DNA from: Casuarius casuarius
Taxonomy: Eukaryota > Chordata > Aves > Casuariiformes > Casuariidae
Length of the DNA: 64,000 nt
Assembly (NCBI GenBank): GCA_003342895.1
Contig: PTFA01000195.1
Location: forward strand, 1,550,001-1,614,000
Direction of reading: 5' to 3'
In this document: positions 54,155 through 64,000 of the stretch, piece after piece
Layout: every line of letters starts with the position of its first letter
Position numbering within the stretch: position 1 is the first letter of the stretch
Position numbers and translations under genes: made by a program
Notes under the pieces: generated by a model
What the model saw: the letters and a program-made list of their open reading frames with translations, nothing else
What the model was told of the DNA's origin: nothing
Databases searched by the model: none

Positions 54155-54455
54155 CTGAAATGCCAGAAATAAGTAACATGCGTACATTTAACTTTTGATG
54201 TCAGCAAGTGCTACCCCCCAAATTTTTGGGTAGGTAAATAAGAGAAAAGAATGGAATCATCCAATGCGGCATACAATCAGTTGGTAAAAGCACAGAACTG
54301 AATTCAAGATTTGCTGTATTTCCATGATCATTCACATGGGCCATGTCTGGCTCTTAAGCAACAGCCTATACATCACAATATTTACTTGTTTCCATCACCA
54401 CAATTGCATATTGTAAGGCTGCACTAGTCTGCTCTACAGCTCACGCTCTTCTTAC

Positions 54456-54644
54456 AACTGTAAGCAAATCGCTTCAGATAAAGTTCACACAGAACAAGAT
54501 GTGAAGTATTCATTTCATTTTTAGAAGGAAAAGCAGCACTGTTTTTTAACTCAGTCATTTCCTCATTCAGAATTGCAATTACTGGCACTATCTCATAGGT
54601 TTCTGATGTTCTGCTTCCACTGGTAACTTCAGGCCAAAGCAACA
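54456..54644 (-). CDS. Unidentified gene, exon N (189 bp, phase 1 to 1)
   Basis: This is the largest exon found. It follows ...TACATATCAG and ends at AGTT|GTAAGA. It reads LLWPEVTSGSRTSETYEIVP, then about 40 further residues ending LCELYLKRFAYS. The junction codon with exon M becomes TGG (Trp). A 36-bp-period duplication at 54681-54746 lies just upstream of the acceptor. An upstream in-frame extension is open, so an alternative acceptor cannot be excluded; phase agreement with exon O favours this one. Confidence 0.82.
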
Positions 54645-54680
54645 CTGATATGTACATAAGCCAGCTTCCCCATTTAGCTA

Positions 54681-54746
54681 GCTAGGGCTCATATACTTCT
54701 ACCTGTCTGCTAGTAAGCTATGGCTCATATACCTCTACTTGTCTGC
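54681..54746. repeat. Imperfect duplication, 36-bp period
   Basis: 30-bp units at 54681-54710 and 54717-54746 differ at 3 positions. The repeat lies just upstream of the acceptor of exon N on the minus strand, next to another strong unused acceptor-like tract at about 54745-54775. Confidence 0.9.
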
Positions 54747-55024
54747 AGAGTTACAAAATTAGAAAAAAAGTTATTTTTAAACATAGAACTAACAGCCTGA
54801 CAATGTACAATTCCAAATGCATTTCTGCCGACAAGCACTGCATCTAGAAATTGAAGCTTCCCCCTTCCTGAACCTCCTGTACAGCAATGGTCAGCTACCA
54901 GGAAAGTCAATCCATGGACCACTGTCTAGTCTGGCCACTTGCTATTCAAGGCTCAATGCACTGCATGTGAGGCAATCTCAAGGTTACAACCTTTTAGTTT
55001 CACACAATCTTTAGTTTTCACTAC

Positions 55025-55076
55025 CTTTAGTTTTAGAAGACTCTTCCTCCTTCAGGGGGAGAACACAGTTTTCCAC
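55025..55076 (-). CDS. Unidentified gene, exon O (52 bp, phase 0 to 1)
   Basis: The acceptor CTTGTTTATGAAAG|GTGGAA is moderate; the donor AAAG|GTAGTG is acceptable. The only long frame reads VENCVLPLKEEESSKTK. Phase 1 out matches exon N. Confidence 0.72.
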
Positions 55077-55750
55077 CTTTCATAAACAAGGTATTTGTTA
55101 CAACATTTGGAAGTGACTAGTTGGATGAAAGCTAAATTTCACTTCTTACAGATTATTTAGAATGAAACAAACTATATCTAAAAAGTGCAGATATGCTTTT
55201 TTATTTCCTTTGCAGTTCAGGAAAGGGAGGAGGGAAAAGCATCTCTGATTTGTATATTAAAGCACAAGCATCTGTCCTACTGATGATATTCTAGGGAAGC
55301 ACATTAGCATAAAATTTAACGATGTCAAATAAGTGGATGTGAAATAGGGACTGCGTAAAGACACTATTTCCAAGCCTGACAGAAACATCACTGTTTAGAA
55401 ATGCAAATGAAACCATTATGTTCAATAATTATATGAAAATATGAACAGTTCAGCATGTTTTCCAGCCCTGATGGCGGTTAATGGGATGTACGCTTATGTA
55501 AATAACTACTATTAAAGCTAATGCTGAAAAAAACTAATAAATTCATACTAAAGCAACTGATTTAGTATGCTTTTAAACCCCAGCAGTGCTCACTTATTAG
55601 AAAGGAGTGCATTCTTATGTTTAGAACTCATTACTGTTACAAGTCACTGCAACTCCATCAATTACCATGCATTAATGAAAATGGGACACATACAAAAAAA
55701 ATTATTGCCTCTCAGCAGTTTTCTTTAAAGACAAAATATAGGGGTATTAC

Positions 55751-55825
55751 CATCATGGGGCCTGGAGGGGAACTTATCAGCAACATAATCTTTATTACTA
55801 CAACTGTACTCCCTGTGCTATAACC
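55751..55825 (-). CDS. Unidentified gene, exon P (75 bp, phase 0 to 0)
   Basis: The acceptor is ATACCCCAG|GGTTAT and the donor ATGATG|GTAATA. The exon encodes a hydrophobic strand-like segment ending ISSPPGPMM. It continues in phase into exon O as PPGPMM-VENCVLPLKEEE, which looks like the edge of a folded domain followed by a charged loop. Confidence 0.58.
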
Positions 55826-55945
55826 CTGGGGTATTTTTTGTTCCAAGAAGGGACTAACCTTTATGTAAAACTATTGACATATATGCAAAAAAGTGGCTAT
55901 TCTGCCACCAGTAAAAACTGAAGATTTTCGCAATTAAAAATACCT

Positions 55946-56035
55946 TATATATATATGTATATTATATGTAGATATACATATGTGTGTATACATAAGTGTA
56001 TATATTTGTGTGTATATAAATATATACACACAGAC
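55946..56035. repeat. Degenerate TA/TG/CA microsatellite
   Basis: About 90 bp of alternating purine-pyrimidine sequence, mostly TA with TG and CA blocks, in the intron between exons Q and P. Confidence 0.9.
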
Positions 56036-56651
56036 ACTAGTATATGAACTAAAAATGTTGATGTGGAATGAAAAATTACAATTTCTGAAACTAGAATGAG
56101 GAGGCATCATGCAAATGGAATTAAGTGAAAAGGGTATAGATGGTAGTATTATATGAAGCCAGTTTCACATTTACACTTTTAACAGCTTCCTAGAGAGCCA
56201 CAGAGTTAAGGCTTCAAGGACATTATTTATTCCTCTTTGGTTGTTTGCTCCAGTTCCGTGGCACTATTTGAAAAATTCTTAACTTTGGTTAAACATCACA
56301 ATTGATGCTGGAGACAAAACCAACACAATGCTGTCATAGCAATGAATCCCTTCAGAAATTAAAAGCTGAGATTTACTCAATGTCTAAAACTCTGCAACTA
56401 GCTCACTTTCATATTCCAAGCAGTCTCTGACAACGTGAGGAATGTGACATCTACTCGATCTTAAGAAATCTAACAAAGCTGAAAATGCCTTTATAGTAGT
56501 TTGCATTGACTGGCAACATTTAAAGTTAAGGATGGTTCTGAACAACTTTACAAAAGACCAGACACAAAAGGACTAATGATACCTTTAAAAGACCAAGTGA
56601 TGGAGATTTACACTATGTCAGCTATTTGTCCAGGCTCAGCTACTGTGTAAC

Positions 56652-56707
56652 TTGGGTCCAAGACTGTATTCTGCCACCAAAGGTCACAGGGTAGACTTCT
56701 GACTCAT
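56652..56707 (-). CDS. Unidentified gene, exon Q (56 bp, phase 1 to 0), tentative
   Basis: The acceptor is good (GTTTTTATGGTCAG|ATGAG). The frame reads ESEVYPVTFGGRIQSWTQ before a poor donor, CAA|GTTACA. The phase fits its neighbours. A caution: on the plus strand the region around 56640 faintly resembles a MIR core, so the open frame could be chance. Confidence 0.38.
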
Positions 56708-57231
56708 CTGACCATAAAAACATTGTCAATAAGAGCTATGAAATCTTACAATAACAGAATGAAGGAAAGAAATCTTTTAAGTTTACGTAGGACAAAGTTA
56801 ATGTAAGACAGTGTCCACTATAGTAGCCAAAGTTAAATAAATGCTATGCTTAAGTGCAATACACTGTCCACAGTATAAGGCAAAATAAAGGCTACCCTAA
56901 CCTGAAAAATTTACAGTCTAAAAAACAGACAGCAAGACTAGGCTTGCGGAAAGCCAGCGGCTGACAGCGTACAATAGCAAGCTAACACATGTGATGACAG
57001 TCACTATGACAAACATTCAGGGCCAGTGGGGGTGGGGAGAAAAAACATAAAATTATCTGATTGCTTTCACTAAATCTCTACTGAAAGAGAGGTATGAAGT
57101 GTTTTGCTATCTAGACTGTTAAAACTATTTTCATGAGCGAAGGCCATTCTAAGGTTAAAAACAGTAAGACAAATTTGCTACTGATTAATAATAAAGCCAT
57201 TCATTTTATTCTTCAAATCTAAAGTAATTAC

Positions 57232-57283
57232 AAGCCAGAGTATGGCAAATGGATTTAGCTGAAGCCATTACGTCAGAAGAATC
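57232..57283 (-). CDS. Unidentified gene, exon R (52 bp, phase 0 to 1)
   Basis: The acceptor TTACTGTTCTCCTTTAAAG|GATTC is strong; the donor GGCTT|GTAATT is weak. Only one frame is open and it reads DSSDVMASAKSICHTLA. Its phase fits both the long form of exon U and exon Q. Confidence 0.5.
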
Positions 57284-57668
57284 CTTTAAAGGAGAACAGT
57301 AATTTAAAAGACTAAACTGAATAATGAACTCTCCTGAACAACAATTATTATGAGATTGATTTATTGAAAGTGTATTTAATCATGCAAGAAATGTTTAAAC
57401 TTTCCAAAATAGTTCAGGGAGACAGAGAAACCAATAGTAGAGTCAGCCCAACATCCTCATTATAGTCGAGAAGCTGAAGCAGATGGAGAATTCATTTAGT
57501 TTGGAAGGATAAAGTACATCAATTTCTCTGAATCCACATTTCTAGTCAATTTGTTACAGTACCAGCTTCAACAATTAATGATCTCATTTTCCCATTTGTG
57601 CTTCCTTTTAAGAGATCTCAGTCTTTGTTTCCAAATAAGCCCAAATGTCCTAAAGGAAAATGTAACTC

Positions 57669-57688
57669 AAAAAAAAAAAAAAAAAAAA
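57669..57688. repeat. A20 homopolymer
   Basis: Twenty A on the plus strand. On the minus strand this is a T20 tract leading towards a strong acceptor motif at 57650, so it may be part of a polypyrimidine tract. Confidence 0.95.
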
Positions 57689-57991
57689 TCACTTTGAAGC
57701 TCACATATCTGAAGCCCAGCATTTCTGCAATATCCACAAAAGCAGAGGCAAAATTTAGTCAGGTAAATAGTTCGGCCAGCTTGAACACCTCCCCCCTCCC
57801 CCCAATAAACCAAAACAAAACCAAAAAAACCACTTTTTACAGAGAAATACATTTTACCTGATCTACTTAAGGTTTTCTTTAGGGTAACTGATGTTGATGT
57901 AAGCGATTAGAAATCTAGCTTCTGCCATGACAACGACACCTCTCTCCTGTTCAGATCTCTCCTGCTAATTCAGACACGGCCAACTCATCAC

Positions 57992-58152
57992 CATATGCAG
58001 TGTTGAGATCCAAACCGGAGACAGCATAGAGAGCATCATGTCTGTGCTCAAGATACCATTCATGTTCCCAAGCGAGAAGGCAGGTCGTCTGCGAGCCATA
58101 TAGCCTACAACCGGCATCGACAACCTCACAGAGCAGAACTCTAGTTCCTCAG
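57992..58152 (-). CDS. Unidentified gene, exon U (CpG-rich; donor uncertain)
   Basis: The acceptor GCTGCACTCTTGCCAG|CTGAGG is strong. The open frame (phase 1 in) includes EELEFCSVRLSMPVVGYMAR, followed by a further run of about 33 codons. It has clearly more CpG than its surroundings, which suggests coding constraint. Two donors are possible: ATATG|GTGATG at 57991, giving 161 bp and phase 0 out, which fits exon R; or AATG|GTATCT at 58056, giving 96 bp and phase 1 out, which fits a 30-bp candidate at 57858-57887. A second frame is also open across the same bases. Confidence 0.55.
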
Positions 58153-58159
58153 CTGGCAA

Positions 58160-59591
58160 GAGTGCAGCTCAGAAACACCAAGTCTCTAGTATCAGGAATA
58201 GATCTCCTTAGTATAAAAAATGTCTAAAGAGATGAGATCTGTGTAGGCAGCCTAAATGCCACTAGTCCTCATCTTTCATCTTAGTGGGTCCTGAAAACCA
58301 TATGCCACAGCTGTTGGATAGGGCATGTTTTCTCCTCTTCCATTAGCAACACACAAAACACTTCTCACTATGAACCACAATGCCAGCAACTCTTTCTCTT
58401 ATCCCGCAACTGTACTTCTATATTGACAGTACCATCTCACAGACAAAATCCTGCACCTCTGAGTGAGAGCTTTTTGGGCAAAAAGCCTATACAGCTCTTA
58501 CTCTCCAGAGGCCAAGGCAGACTGCTTAAATGCCTTCTGTTGATTCCACAAAACTGCATAACATGAACAATGTGGTTGGCTTCTGCTCTAAAGCACTAGC
58601 TAGGATTAAACTAACACATAAAGCTGAGCTTTAAATGAATCTGTAGTCATTGATCCATTTGAACGCTCAACATAACAATATGTTTCACCTTGTTTTAGTT
58701 TAAAAGTTCATAAAATATTCAAAATATCTTATTTACCCAATAGTCCTTGACTGATTCTTTTACATTTAAGAAGTTCTTAAATACATACATTATTTAGCCA
58801 ATACTGCTGTTACACACTAGCATATAAATATTCAGGGACTTTTTAATAAGTTCAGCTTTTACTCAATAAACCATAATGGTTGCTTAGAAACATTTATTAG
58901 TTGGAGACCTATAATATCAGTAAGGGAAACACCTTCAAAGAGTGAAGCAGTTGGATAAAATGGAAGAAAGAGCAAAACACTAATTTGTCATTTTCCTCAT
59001 ATGCCCTCAAACAAATTATAATACATGAGAACACATGCATCCATATATGCATGCATCCATACATGAAAAACAGGAAGAGAAAAATTGAATACTATAAACT
59101 GAGGGAACTAAACTGAGAAAGAGACAACAAGGATGGTGGCAATTCCCAGCCCTCAGTTTGTATCTTGTCATTATTAAGGCTACAGAAACTATAGCAAAAA
59201 AGAAAATTGGCATTAGATTCTACCCCAGGATGCTTCCCCAGAGTAATCTGTAACAGTCAATGGGTAAAAAATGACTTTTACTTAACAATGAAAAAGCACA
59301 CACTACTATTAGAAGAACTTCAGAGTAAGATCCAGTATTAGAAATTTCTTCAGGATTTCCTGTGTTAGAATCAAGACCAAAATTTTCAGAAACTGGTAGC
59401 CAAAGTTAGACTCTTAAATTGTTAGTTTTAAGTAAACAGCCTGACTGAAAAGCACTGGGCATGAGTTTCCTGCAGATGACAAAGTCTACTCTTTATATTG
59501 CAAACTTCTCTTCTTGCCGCTCATCTCTTTCTCAAAAGGCCAGATATAGGAAAACATCATACTACAGATTTAAAGTATGAACTTTAACAAC

Positions 59592-59626
<35 letters not shown>

Positions 59627-62600
59627 TGCAAGGCAGGGATCCTACTTTCATATATACATGCTCAATTATATTATTAATTTCTGCATTCCATTTCTATATG
59701 ATATTATGTGTTGTTAATGTAAGTTCAGACTTATTGCCCATTTGCAAACAGCAGCACTGGGGGTGCATGTACATATATCTGATAATAAGGACCACGAATG
59801 ACAAAAAGCACATTGCCAGAGACTTTCTGTGCAAGATCCTATTGTTTTGTTTCTTCATCTGTGATGATGTTTTTTGTAGAGTCAGATTAAAAAAGGAAAG
59901 GAAATGTTTATTTCTCCCATTTTCAGAAAAGCAAATTCAATGTTATATAGAAAGATAAGCATAATATAGAACAAATCCAGAAATTCTAGTCTGATCCATG
60001 CTTTTCTGCCATTTTTTCTGTGGCGTTAAGCATGTCTTAACTATTTTTCTTCTGTAAAATAACACTAATTCTGCATTAACACAGAAAGAGAGGAAAAGGA
60101 GGGAATACATAAGTACTACTACTTTATTCAGTACATGCAAGAGCAATGCAAGTGCACAGTATTACAGAAAAACTATAAACAATTTTATTAGACTTTAGTC
60201 AGTATCATCAACTAACAATATCATCAGATGAACTGTTATAAACTAATTTTCATGCTAACTGTATGCAGAACCAAGTAATTAAATCATCCTAAGTAGTTAC
60301 AATATTAAGGAAATATGTAAACAATGTCTGTGATCATTTTTAGACTAGCCAAATAAATCATACGGGATTTGTTGTTTGAACTTGGCTGGGCCTTCAAATC
60401 AGAAAATAATTTTACCAGAAAGCTTAAGAAATCTAGGTACATTCTAAATACAAACCAAAATAGAAGTTTAGTAGGGCTGATGAGTGGAGATTTACATAAA
60501 GAAAAAAATAAATTTGCAATAAACAGAATCTCTTCTTCCCCTTATCCAAACTGATCATTTGGGCAAGGAAACACTATTTCAAAACACTTTCCTTCATATA
60601 GCTTAGAACTCAATAGCAATGTTTTTTTAGAAGTTGCTTCTTTCCCAGATAATAAATCTTCAGAGAAATGCTGAGGCTGGTTCTGCCTCTTCATTTATGC
60701 AATAACATCAAATTTGGACCAAAAAAACCTTAACGGTGATAACAAGAAAGACTAAAGACCATAACAAAATTTATTCCAGCTTTGCAATAACAGCAGTATT
60801 TGTTTCTTAATAATCCCATTATTATCCTTTTCTTTACTACGATATCTATATTGACAGTATTGAGGCATCTTAGGTCATATTTCCTTGTTTCTTAAATGAA
60901 GTCATATTGACATCTATATTAATAAGTGCTTGAAAATATGCTAGAAAAAGAATGAAAGCCAGAAGCTTCTCTCAAAATGCAAAAAATTTAGGACACTGAG
61001 GTTTCAAGTCAAACACTCCAAAGAAAATGCTAATATTCAGACCGCCTCTAAAACCACAGTCCAACCACCCAACATGCATCCGTTATGATCGGGGATACAG
61101 AAGCAAGGAAAAGACTTCTCAAGAGGGGATGTTGGGAGAGACAGGGAGGTAGATTACACACGATGAGCTTTTTCCCTCGATTTTACTCCTGAATTCAGTT
61201 TCAAAACTTGGATGGTGCTACAGTACACTGAACAGACACATCCTTTTTCATCAGATGTCTCTCAGTCATTTGACTGACTCTAGACAGCCTGCCTTCGTCC
61301 TGCCTCTTCCTTAACCCTGACTGCTCATCCCCAAAACCTTCCGCTAAAGGCGCCAACCACATGCTTCACTTGTTTCACATAATCCATGCCCAGCCCAACC
61401 TTTTTTTCCCCCCAAGTCTTTTCTTTCAGCCAAGTTCTAGTTCTCACTTCCCCAGTTCAGCCTCTACTTACATTTTCCCCTCTAATTCCTGCTTAATCTT
61501 CCCTACCATAAAATTCAACGTTTCACCACTTTCTCATCCTCGTATCTAAAAGATCCTTATGTATGCCCATCCCAGCTTCCACTTTTTTCCTTTTTGCCAC
61601 CATTCAGCCCGAAACACAGTCCCTTTCTCTATTTGACCGCAAAAATCTTTGATCTCTCTATTCTCTCTCCTCCAGAGATTTGTTCTCATCCCTGCTGCAT
61701 TTGAATCAAGCCGCCTCTTCCAGATGTGTAAGCCCACAAACACAACACAGATAGGAGGATGCAGCAAGTTCAGTGCCCAGAAGAATCCACAGCAGTCACA
61801 AGCCAGAGTTGCAACACAGGCCACAAGGAAGAGAATGCTTTCATTGCAGACAATATTAAAAGAATAAGAGCATGCATTATTGAATTTTTTCCAGAGTTAT
61901 TAAGTTTGGCCCACTTGGGTGGATTTTAATAAGAACATCAAAAAGCATAATCACAGCACACGCACCTTACACTACTAAATGTCTCATCTCCAAAGAATGG
62001 CAACACAAACTTTCCCCCCCCCAAAAAAAAGGGTCTGCAAGAGTTTATCATAGACAAAAATGAAGGTTTAATCCTCTCTTGTTCTATTTGTTTTATTTTG
62101 TTTTTTAAAGTCAGTTTAAAGTGGACACTCAAGGTAAAAAGCTAAACCAAAATAGCTGCTTTTGAACAAGTATAAGGAGCTACTGTGACAGGTCTAAAGA
62201 TACTGCATTAAGGAAAGGAGCAGACCAGATGACTACTTGAAATCCTTCTTTTTCTTTAATTCTGTGATAATAAGTACTTGGCATCCCTAACAATGGGCTG
62301 GCCTACTTAAAATTCACAGTGTGCTCATCAGGGCTGTCCTTTATTAACTGAATGCCCTAGTAAGAACTACTCAAATCTGTTTCAAAGTTTCAGTCACAAA
62401 GAAGAAAATAATTGACTTCATGTTTTTGTGAAATTTTAGTTGTTATTCCCTACCCAGACAGTACTGACCAATTCCAAAGCAAATGTACTTTGGCTGCAGA
62501 CAGGTACTTTTCTTTTTTCAGTACTGTGCAATTACACAAAACTCTACAGCGAGACCACTGCACACTACCTATTTGCCCATGCCATGCTTCTGTTCTGATT

Positions 62601-63119
62601 TAATAATATACCCAAATTCAACTGGATGGGTCCACATAGCTTCTCAAAAAATAAACCACAAAATGAGGAAATCCTGCTTCTAAAGCAAGGATTTTAAGCA
62701 CAAAGTGTATCCTTGCTGTAAGAGTCTTAAAAATAAGCAAATAAAATTCACAGACGGACACTCCCCATGTTATTCAAATTAAACCTCTACCAGATGAAAT
62801 TACACTTTGCTGGATATTTGCACCCATTATGTCAAAAGCACTGATTTATTATTGTAGGATAATTTTAAATACTGGACTAGATAAAATACTTGTATAGAAA
62901 ATAAATTGCATCAGCTTTCTTTGAAAAAAAACAGAGATAGGCAGAACTGATTTTACTAGACTTGATGTTTTTTCCTTATGCTATTATATTCCTGATATCT
63001 TACTTGCAAGTGAACGCTGTACATTTTAGGAGAACTTCCAGTTACCAGAATCCGCATTCAGCTTTGGAAAGTCTGCTGTTGCTTGGCTCCCAAACAAGCT
63101 CTGAGAGATCAGAAATTAC
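58160..63119 (-). other. Presumed intron(s) between exons E and U
   Basis: At least one exon entering in phase 2 and one leaving in phase 1 should lie here to join E to U, but none was securely seen. The region holds the G31 run and a pyrimidine-rich tract at about 61230-61700. Confidence 0.4.
59594..59624. repeat. Uninterrupted run of 31 guanines
   Basis: Plus-strand G at every position from 59594 to 59624. Seen directly; the true length is uncertain because homopolymers of this size are error-prone in sequencing. Confidence 0.98.
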
Positions 63120-63175
63120 CTGATCAGAGTTATGTGAAGAATCTTGAAACATTCATATAGGATAGGCAAGTATTC
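63120..63175 (-). CDS. Unidentified gene, exon E (56 bp, phase 0 to 2)
   Basis: The acceptor is CTTTTAACTGTAG|GAATAC and the donor ATCAG|GTAATT. Only this frame is open and it reads EYLPILYECFKILHITLI, an amphipathic helical stretch. It is in phase with exon V just upstream. The next exon in the chain would need to accept phase 2; none was securely found between here and 58152. Confidence 0.65.
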
Positions 63176-63269
63176 CTACAGTTAAAAGTATATTGTTTTA
63201 AATTATATCCTGTTTTTATATTTCTAAGTTTTACAGAGTTTTATGAAGTGTAAAATTGCATGCATTAAC

Positions 63270-63325
63270 CTTCTGCCATCTCTGCCAGACTTCTGAAGGA
63301 GTATTCATGCTTGTGCAGTCTATTT
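63270..63325 (-). CDS. Unidentified gene, exon V (56 bp, phase 1 to 0)
   Basis: The exon follows one of the best acceptors in the window, a long T-rich tract ending CCCCTTTATCAG. The donor is AAG|GTTAAT. In phase 1 it reads IDCTSMNTPSEVWQRWQK and runs directly into the next exon in phase 0 across a 94-nt intron. A second frame is also open, so the frame is chosen by compatibility with the next exon. An in-frame ATG inside could be a start codon, but the strong upstream acceptor argues for an internal exon. Confidence 0.6.
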
Positions 63326-63689
63326 CTGATAAAGGGGAAAAAAAATAAAAAAAAACGAGTAAGCACAGCTACTTCCCAGCAGCCAAATAAGCCTCAGATG
63401 AATTAGTGAAAGCTTTACATACATATACTAAGAAAAAAATTATCAGCCAATCAGGAACATACATCCCGTCCACATTCATGAGGTGACTGAATGTGCACGC
63501 TGTAATACACAACAAAATCCTGACTTCAGTGAAGTTAATGCAAAAAAGAGTTGTAGTTATATCTGATGGCTCTTAAATACATCAGACTTAATATTTTCCA
63601 GGAACTGTTCCATATCCAGCTAAGCTTGTTGATGTGTATATTATTCAGTACAAACAGCAGACCAAGTTCTTTCTATCAATATTAATGCC

Positions 63690-64000
63690 ACCGTGCTGCA
63701 AGGGATCTTCTGGGTCATCAAGGGCAATCCCCTGCTGTCAAAGGCAACACATCACTGAATCCCTTTCACAAACTAACCAAAGGCCATTAAAAAAAACATT
63801 CTTTTTTTAAACCTTCCAATGTTCACAAGCTTTGAAATATGATTGCTCTAATTTTCAGGAACCTTCCTCTAACTTAATCATAAGTTTGTAGACTGTTTAT
63901 CTCCATTTATTTATGTTCCAACACTGGCCTATACTTTGAAGAGTTCTTTTTTGTCCCAGCATTGTCTCTGCCCCTATTCACCCCATCACCATCTCAGTCT
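63690..64000 (-). mobile_element. Old CR1-like LINE fragment, continues past the window edge
   Basis: GGGATCTTCTGGGTCATCAAG at 63702 and TTTATGTTCCAACACTGG near 63910 follow the layout of older CR1 3' regions read in reverse. It is much more diverged than the copy at 7356. The subfamily cannot be assigned by eye. Confidence 0.55.

Larger units (their letters stand above)
41511..63325 (-). other. Gene model: unidentified multi-exon protein-coding gene (3' part)
   Basis: This entry is the gene span; the exons are listed separately. Seen: about 21 short open segments on the minus strand. Most are bounded by a pyrimidine-rich tract ending in AG on the 5' side and a GT donor on the 3' side. From 58152 to the TAA at 41513-41511 the exons chain with matching codon phase (1-0, 0-1, 1-0, 0-0, 0-1, 1-1, 1-0, 0-0, 0-0, 0-2, 2-0, 0-1, 1-0, 0-1, 1-2, 2-0, 0-2, 2-0, 0-stop). 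The two exons at 63.1-63.3 kb are mutually consistent (1-0, 0-2) but their link to 58152 is missing. Exons are slightly CpG-richer than the introns. The product is at least about 550 residues and looks soluble, with mixed strands and helices and a helical C-terminus. I do not recognise the family. The gene probably extends past the right edge, since no start exon was identified. Confidence 0.8.

Noticed and set aside
56850..56915. Minus-strand segment VRVAFILPYTVDS after a good acceptor
   Set aside because: Phase does not fit the neighbouring exons R and Q, and the donor is weak.
57669..57688. A20 as the tail of a processed retrocopy
   Set aside because: No gene-like sequence or target-site duplication next to it; the minus-strand T-tract reading is simpler.
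61546..61824. 92-codon minus-strand frame rich in Trp, Arg and Lys
   Set aside because: Arises from a pyrimidine-rich tract on the plus strand; no supported splice pair.

Overview
The window looks like bird nuclear DNA. It is about 60% A+T and CpG-poor, with no compact operons and no long uninterrupted genes. It carries an avian CR1 LINE 3' end in inverted orientation (about 7356-7500), a second, older CR1-like piece at the right edge, and several worn amniote MIR-type SINEs. Repeat density is low, as in birds. There is one 45-base assembly gap. No virus, bacterial system, CRISPR array, tRNA or rRNA was seen.

The main content is a split protein-coding gene on the minus strand, covering about 41.5-63.3 kb and probably starting beyond the right edge. 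It shows as a chain of short exons (10-189 bp). From high to low coordinate these are 63325-63270, 63175-63120, 58152-57992, 57283-57232, 56707-56652, 55825-55751, 55076-55025, 54644-54456, 54154-54123, 53979-53899, 53809-53750, about 53628-53582, 53346-53337, 52912-52873, 52065-52001, 49230-49182, 48538-48421, 47940-47904, 46708-46659, 45818-45779 and 41651-41511, which ends in TAA. From 58152 to the stop, consecutive exons can be joined with matching codon phase and give one open reading frame. That agreement across about 19 exons is the main evidence. I do not recognise the protein. The individual exons are too short to stand out as long ORFs.

A second minus-strand gene is represented by one clean 120-bp coding exon at 14192-14311. 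It is a 40-residue glutamine/glutamate-rich coiled-coil segment that I tentatively match to hinderin (KIAA1328). Its other exons were not securely found. Weak candidates lie at 19618-19726 and in a CpG-enriched patch at about 17440-17700.

Region by region: 1-14191 is noncoding with SINE/LINE relics and a TATA-like motif plus mini-ORF near 13.4 kb. 14192-14311 is the hinderin-like exon. 14960-15900 has the look of conserved noncoding DNA. 17.4-17.7 kb is a CpG-rich island-like patch. 18-40 kb is noncoding with tandem duplications and pyrimidine-rich tracts. 40.3-63.3 kb holds the unidentified gene. 63.69-64.0 kb is CR1-like. Most other ORFs are chance open frames. All splice calls were made by eye and need transcript or protein-homology confirmation.
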